Assembly: GCA_963663525.2 (NCBI GenBank)
Contig: CAXXHC010000001.1
Location: forward strand, 3,100,001 to 3,164,000
Direction: 5' to 3'
Length of the DNA: 64,000 bases
DNA from: G963663525 sp963663525
GTDB taxonomy: Bacteria; Myxococcota_A; SURF-8; G963663525
Position 1 is the stretch's first letter. Each line of letters begins with the position of its first letter. The notes under the pieces are model-generated. The model had not been told where the DNA came from and made no database searches. It saw only the letters and a program-made list of their open reading frames with translations. Shown in pieces: positions 59,829 to 64,000 of this stretch. Both the position numbers and the translations under genes were made by a program.

Positions 59829-60227
59829 ATGGGTACGACCAAGAACCTGAAAGAGGCCTGCGAACAGTATCTGGAGCATTTGAAAGCGGTCGGCAAAAAG
59901 CCTTCTACCCTCGGTACAGCCCGGCGCACGCTGGATCTGCTGATTTCTGAAATGGGCGAGGACAAGGAGGTGAAAAACATCCTGCCGGTCCATGTAAGCA
60001 CGTTTTTCAAGGGCGAGGCCGCCACCATGCAACCTGGGAAAGATGGCTTAAAACCCCGAGCCCAGGCCAGCATCCTGCAGATCCGCCGCATCGTGCGCCA
60101 GGCGCTGGTGTACTGGCACGAACAGGGATTCAGCCCATCGGTGGCATTGCCCAGAGAGGACAAAAAATACCTGGACGAGAACGTGAGAAAGCCCTCATCC
60201 ACCCAATCCAACACGGAGGAAAAGTAA
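59829..60227 (+). CDS. core-binding (SAM-like) domain protein without catalytic part (right copy)
   Basis: 132 residues from ATG 59829 (AAAGGAGAACACGATC). Highly similar to the product of 40647-41090 over the arm-like region (YLEHLKAVGKKPSTLGTARR, VHVSTFFKGEAATMQPGKDG); tails differ. The DNA-binding role is inference from similarity to the N-terminal arm of tyrosine recombinases. Confidence 0.65.
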   Translation: MGTTKNLKEACEQYLEHLKAVGKKPSTLGTARRTLDLLISEMGEDKEVKNILPVHVSTFFKGEAATMQPGKDGLKPRAQASILQIRRIVRQALVYWHEQGFSPSVALPREDKKYLDENVRKPSSTQSNTEEK

Positions 60228-60230
60228 ATC

Positions 60231-60455
60231 ATGGACTGCGTTCGAAAAGGAGATCACATAAAACTTATCCAAATGCCCGACGACCCCGATCCGATTCCGC
60301 CCGGATCCGAAGGACTCGTGATTGAGGTCACCGAAGGCCCGCTGGCGCAGATTCTCGTCAAGTGGATCGGGATGGAACGCAGTCTGGCCTTGATTCCCGG
60401 TGTCGATAGGTACGAGATCATCACGTCTGTGAAAAACGAGGAGGATTCGCCATGA
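60231..60455 (+). CDS. DUF4314-like small protein (right copy)
   Basis: 74 residues; KGDHIKLIQMPDDPDPIPPG ... ILVKWIGMERSLALIPGVDR. Paralogue of 40374-40577. Its stop overlaps the next start (ATGA). Confidence 0.7.
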   Translation: MDCVRKGDHIKLIQMPDDPDPIPPGSEGLVIEVTEGPLAQILVKWIGMERSLALIPGVDRYEIITSVKNEEDSP

Positions 60456-61084
60456 CACGAAGCATCGACATCGGCTATCGAGGCGGGACTTCTCGGTTTT
60501 GTCTCTCGCCGATCGACCGTAAAAAGTTGCACGGTTTCAAGAAAAGAATCGCGCTTGACGAAAATGGCAACGAATGCGCCAGCGCTCATCTCACCCGGGA
60601 TGGGCGTTTTCTTTTGGCTGCGGGAAGCACATCGGATGTCTATATCAATGATAAGGGCGACACGGTACGTCGAAGCGAGCTGGTCACCGTAGATGAGAAC
60701 GGAAAGCCACTGAAAAAGCTTTCGGCGACTGTGGGAAGAACGGAAGTCCTTGAAACTCCAGGTGATTTGGACGAATTTCTCAGCCATATCGTGACCCAAG
60801 TCCATATGTTGGAAGTCGAAACCCTTGATCCGGAGTTGGAGGAAGCACTGTTCGACGGTGCGATCTTCCGTGTTCCGTATCATCCACGCGCCACGTACAC
60901 CGATTCTTCCACCTTTCTGTTGACCAACGGACACGGCATCTTTCTGGTTCAGGCCGAAATCTGTTCATTCGATTTTGTAGGCTTGGAACAGACGATTTCG
61001 GAGGTCGAAGCTGAGTGGGATGATGGCGAGGATGAAGAATTCGATTTCGAGATCGAATGGAGGAACGATCATGCCCTGCCGTAA
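60452..61084 (+). CDS. conserved hypothetical protein of the ligase operon
   Basis: 210 residues. Starts IDIGYRGGTSRFCLSPIDRK; a beta-rich middle (VYINDKGDTVRRSELVTVDE) and an acidic C-terminus (DDGEDEEFDFEIE). In several respects it looks like a Ku-like or ligase-partner beta-barrel start, but no Ku motif was confirmed, so no function is assigned. Overlaps both neighbours. Confidence 0.45.
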   Translation: MTRSIDIGYRGGTSRFCLSPIDRKKLHGFKKRIALDENGNECASAHLTRDGRFLLAAGSTSDVYINDKGDTVRRSELVTVDENGKPLKKLSATVGRTEVLETPGDLDEFLSHIVTQVHMLEVETLDPELEEALFDGAIFRVPYHPRATYTDSSTFLLTNGHGIFLVQAEICSFDFVGLEQTISEVEAEWDDGEDEEFDFEIEWRNDHALP

Positions 61085-61784
61085 GATCCGACTCGCCGAT
61101 CCTCGGGGACGCGAGGCGACAGTTTTGCTGGTCCCTCGCCAAAAAACTTCCGACGTGTCCTATACTGATTCCTCCGGCTCACCCGTTCGATTCACACGCC
61201 GGATCAAAGCAACGGAGACAACGAACTACTCTGCTTTGTTGTCGCAATACGACGATCCCGATTCGTTGGCGCAAGCGTTGATCGATGGCGATCCCGAAAT
61301 CGATGTACAAACGGTAGGCCGTGACGCCGGTCCCTGTGATCGAGTGCATGTGGGAGCGGATAAACAGCCACTTTACTCGGCACGTATCATCGAAGTGATT
61401 TATGACCGGAATGGAAACGAAATCGCCCGCCACGAACCGGAAAACATCCCATCCAATCTTGTTCCCGATGCGCCGCCGCAATGGTCAGGGAAGTTGATTC
61501 CCAAAATGGATGCCATTCGGCAATATGCTTTCACGCGGGTCTACCAGATACGCCATAGCAATGGACTGGAATTTGATTTTCTTTTCGGTCTGGCGAGATA
61601 CCTGGAGGAGTGCAACTCGATGGCTCTGGTCGGCTCAGGACCGAAAGGAACTGGTCCGCTGATTCTGGAACGAAACGGGATCCCCATGAAGGGTTTTCTG
61701 GAGGGTCGGACGAAGGGCGATCGTTATCGACTCGTGCTTCATCTGGCGGCTTTCGAGTTGAAACGACCGGAGATGTCGTCATGA
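61071..61784 (+). CDS. conserved hypothetical protein of the ligase operon
   Basis: 237 residues from ATG 61071 (GGAGGAACGATC), overlapping the preceding stop. Contains CRKIRLADPRGREATVLLV, ARIIEVIYDRNGNEIARHEP and LEFDFLFGLARYLEECNSMA ... LRGTG-like GPKGTGPLILERNG. The last block appears in a position suggesting a substrate-binding beta domain. Overlaps the ligase start by ATGA, so the products are probably made in fixed ratio. Function unknown. Confidence 0.5.
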   Translation: MPCRKIRLADPRGREATVLLVPRQKTSDVSYTDSSGSPVRFTRRIKATETTNYSALLSQYDDPDSLAQALIDGDPEIDVQTVGRDAGPCDRVHVGADKQPLYSARIIEVIYDRNGNEIARHEPENIPSNLVPDAPPQWSGKLIPKMDAIRQYAFTRVYQIRHSNGLEFDFLFGLARYLEECNSMALVGSGPKGTGPLILERNGIPMKGFLEGRTKGDRYRLVLHLAAFELKRPEMSS

Positions 61785-64000
61785 CGGATGCGATCCAGAC
61801 CATGATCGCGGCATACAAACGCAATGTAGCAGGTGCCTATCGCTCGCTTGCGCCGGATCGCATCGAAGCGGAACTTCCTCCGGAGCCATCCATCGTTTCC
61901 GAGAAAATCGACGGCGAAACCTGGTTTCTGCATGCCGATGGAGAATGCTGTATTCTCTTGTCCCCGTTCGGAAAAAAGCTGGAAAATATTCCGCTCACGA
62001 TGGAAGCACAAAAGGTGTTGAACGGTTGGCGCGGTGTGTTGGCAGGAGAATTGTATGCCGCCGTCGATTCGGGCCGACCCCGTGTTTTCGACCTTCACGC
62101 CACTTTGGGACGCAAGGGAAATCAGGATCGCCTGCGCTTTGCCGCTTTCGATATTTTGATGAATGGCGATGTGGATGTGCAACGAAAACCCTTCACCAAA
62201 CGATTGGCTCTCCTTCAACGGATTGTGGGTCAGAGCCATGCCTCGTTTCATCTTGCAGCTTTCGAGACAGCGGATACACCAGAGGAAGTAACGGCACACT
62301 ACGAACGCATCGTGACTTCCGGCGGTGCGGAAGGCCTCGTCGTTCATGCTGCCGATGGTCGGATTTTCAAGATCAAGCCGGAGATTTCCATCGATGCGGC
62401 GGTGGTTGGGTATGTGGGTAGCAACTCCGGCGTCTCCGAACTTCTGCTGGCGCTGATGAAACCAGATGGCGTGTTTCAGCTTATCGGTCGCGTGAAAACA
62501 GGTTGGAGCCGGGCTGAGAACGCCAACCTGCAAAAACGGTTGACGCCGCTGGCCTGCGCATCCACCTATCGAAAGACAAACGACCATGGTTTGTTGGTTC
62601 GTTGGGTGAATCCGGACCTTGTCATCGAGATCAAATGCAACGATCTCATTGCGGCCAACACCAAAAACGAACCCGTTCGGCGTATGGCAATGAATTTCAA
62701 CGAGAAAACCGGCTGGTCGCCCCTTGCTCCCGCGTCCTCCGTCAGCATGATCCACGCCGTTTTTCGACGCATTCGTGAGGACAAACAGGCTGTCAGGCCG
62801 GATGTACGCGTCGAACAGGTCTCGGATCTCGTTCCGATTGCTGAGCAGGAATGCGTTGATCCAGCATCTTTAACTGAATCCGAGATCATTCGCCGCGAGG
62901 TCTACACCAAGCGAAGTAAAAAGGGTGTGGCTGTACGAAAGCTGGTCTGCTGGAGAACCCACAAAAGCGATGCCGATCCAGCCTATCCCAACTTCGTGAG
63001 CTTCTTTACCGACTATGCTCCAGGGCGCAAACAACCGTTGAAGACCGATTTGCGTGTGGCAGCCCGTGAAACGACGTTGCATACTTTCGCCGACGATTGG
63101 TTGGCGACCAATATCAAGCGAGGCTGGGAACAGGTAAAGTGTAACAAAGGTCGAATGACCCATGAAAACCATCACGACCTTGAAAAAAGTTCACCCTCCA
63201 TTCCACCTTCGGAATCCACTCGCCATCTGAAAATCGCCTTTGCCCGTTCGACTTCGCCAACCTTCCCCATCATCCGCAAGCGATTGAATAGATTGGCGAA
63301 ACTCGGTTCCCTTGACATCACGACCGACGACAAAGGCCGTGAATCCTGGTTCGAGTTGTCGATCACGCAAGGTCTCGTCGAAAACGCCAAACGCATCGAC
63401 AATCTGCTGAACATCGTCAAAGCCTGGAAAACCACCGAGGTCTCCATTGATGGCGAACTGGTGGGGAAGCACGACCTTCAAGATTTCATGGACCATCTGG
63501 AAGACACTCGCCGCTGTTGGCTGAAGCGCAAAAAGCAAGGAGAAGAGGTTTGTCGCAAAACCTGCATCCTCGGTTGCGATGCCTTGAACCTCTGGGGCTC
63601 CCATGAATGGCTAAAATATTCGGGGTGCGATGCTCAACCATGGTGGACTGTGGGACGTTTTGCGGACGAAAAGGTGATTCTCGATAAAAACGCTTTGAAA
63701 AAACAGCTTGAAACCACTCGCCACGCTGAAGTCCGGCTTTGTCCCCACTATAATCCAGATATTGTATTGTCAAAGATCGAGGCTCTGCCTGATACTATCG
63801 AGGCGGACGATGAAAGCTGGATTTTACTGTATCACAGCGACACGGGAAAATCCGCATGGATCTGGCCGATCCACGAACCCATTCCGCCGACCTTGCGAAA
63901 AACCAAGGACAATCCCTGGCGTTCCGGAGGTCTGAGCATCGATCTCGATCTGGGGCTTGGCGAGAAACGCAGGACCGACGAGAACGAAAATAGTGAAAAC
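61781..64000 (+). CDS. ATP-dependent DNA ligase with long C-terminal extension (runs off the window)
   Basis: At least 740 codons, open to the window end. Nucleotidyltransferase motifs: I EKIDGE (Lys42 forms the AMP adduct), III/IIIa FAAFDILMNGD (Asp124), IV EGLVVH, V FKIKPE (K197, K199); an OB-fold region follows to about residue 300. Residues ~345-740 are unlike ordinary ligases: SEIIRREVYTKRSKKGVAVR, KIAFARSTSPTFPIIRKRLN and CGDALNLWGSHEWL-type segments with several Cys. The enzyme seals DNA nicks using ATP; the extension may bring a partner domain. Last gene seen of the 59.6-64 kb operon. Confidence 0.85.
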   Translation, partial: MTDAIQTMIAAYKRNVAGAYRSLAPDRIEAELPPEPSIVSEKIDGETWFLHADGECCILLSPFGKKLENIPLTMEAQKVLNGWRGVLAGELYAAVDSGRPRVFDLHATLGRKGNQDRLRFAAFDILMNGDVDVQRKPFTKRLALLQRIVGQSHASFHLAAFETADTPEEVTAHYERIVTSGGAEGLVVHAADGRIFKIKPEISIDAAVVGYVGSNSGVSELLLALMKPDGVFQLIGRVKTGWSRAENANLQKRLTPLACASTYRKTNDHGLLVRWVNPDLVIEIKCNDLIAANTKNEPVRRMAMNFNEKTGWSPLAPASSVSMIHAVFRRIREDKQAVRPDVRVEQVSDLVPIAEQECVDPASLTESEIIRREVYTKRSKKGVAVRKLVCWRTHKSDADPAYPNFVSFFTDYAPGRKQPLKTDLRVAARETTLHTFADDWLATNIKRGWEQVKCNKGRMTHENHHDLEKSSPSIPPSESTRHLKIAFARSTSPTFPIIRKRLNRLAKLGSLDITTDDKGRESWFELSITQGLVENAKRIDNLLNIVKAWKTTEVSIDGELVGKHDLQDFMDHLEDTRRCWLKRKKQGEEVCRKTCILGCDALNLWGSHEWLKYSGCDAQPWWTVGRFADEKVILDKNALKKQLETTRHAEVRLCPHYNPDIVLSKIEALPDTIEADDESWILLYHSDTGKSAWIWPIHEPIPPTLRKTKDNPWRSGGLSIDLDLGLGEKRRTDENENSEN

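Overview
The window reads as a repeat- and transposon-rich stretch of chromosome from an uncultured bacterium of the former Deltaproteobacteria sphere (Myxococcota, Bradymonadota or a similar lineage). This placement is inference, resting on Cys-rich EGF-like and 'C-ndxDC' lipoproteins, PEGA-domain proteins, kelch lipoproteins and a Cys-containing PAS kinase. No rRNA, tRNA or CRISPR array was recognised.

Layout. 1-1470: hybrid histidine kinase. 1.6-8.6 kb: two copies of one insertion sequence (here IS-A) enclose a Fic protein, an AAA+ ATPase fused to a phage-tail-like N-terminus, a HicAB toxin-antitoxin cassette and the C-terminal stub of a phage tape-measure protein. 8.7-30.4 kb: a minus-strand surface-protein region with an EGF-like repeat lipoprotein, a small secreted protein, two paralogous PEGA plus lipoprotein operons, a 953-residue lipoprotein and a kelch lipoprotein. 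Several of these genes share an almost identical promoter. The region is invaded by ISL3, IS256 and IS3 elements and by a small inverted-repeat element, and two surface genes are cleanly split by insertions. 31-36 kb: an IS91-like unit with two tyrosine-recombinase genes, a second ISL3 copy, hpf, and an nhaR gene cut after 20 codons by the third IS-A copy. 38-41.7 kb: a VapBC-like pair, a phage-type integrase and small accessory genes. 42.1-56.4 kb: a phage structural cluster (terminase, portal, head morphogenesis, a methyltransferase/protease/scaffold fusion, major capsid, connectors, tail completion, truncated contractile sheath) with two inserted cargo modules (a Doc-like TA pair and a secreted endonuclease). 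56.6-64 kb: an HGG-motif phage protein, a DUF4143 ATPase, then a tightly overlapped operon of small DNA-binding and unknown genes ending in an ATP-dependent DNA ligase that runs off the window.

How it fits together. The 39.5-64 kb segment behaves as one degraded prophage or phage-like element. The same three small genes (coiled-coil, SAM-like core-binding domain, DUF4314) lie on both sides of the structural block. The sheath gene stops early and no complete later tail genes follow, while a tape-measure C-terminus and the start of the next tail gene lie 50 kb away beside an IS-A copy, so a prophage was probably split.

The most unusual observation is a ~170-nt structured module that lies inside three unrelated IS families (ISL3, IS256, IS3), always in the orientation of the transposase gene. 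Its two ends are conserved and its middle differs, yet each middle forms its own hairpin. Also notable are the re-used promoter in front of four surface genes, a HicAB cassette inserted exactly at an overlapping stop/start of two phage genes, and the methyltransferase-protease-scaffold fusion.
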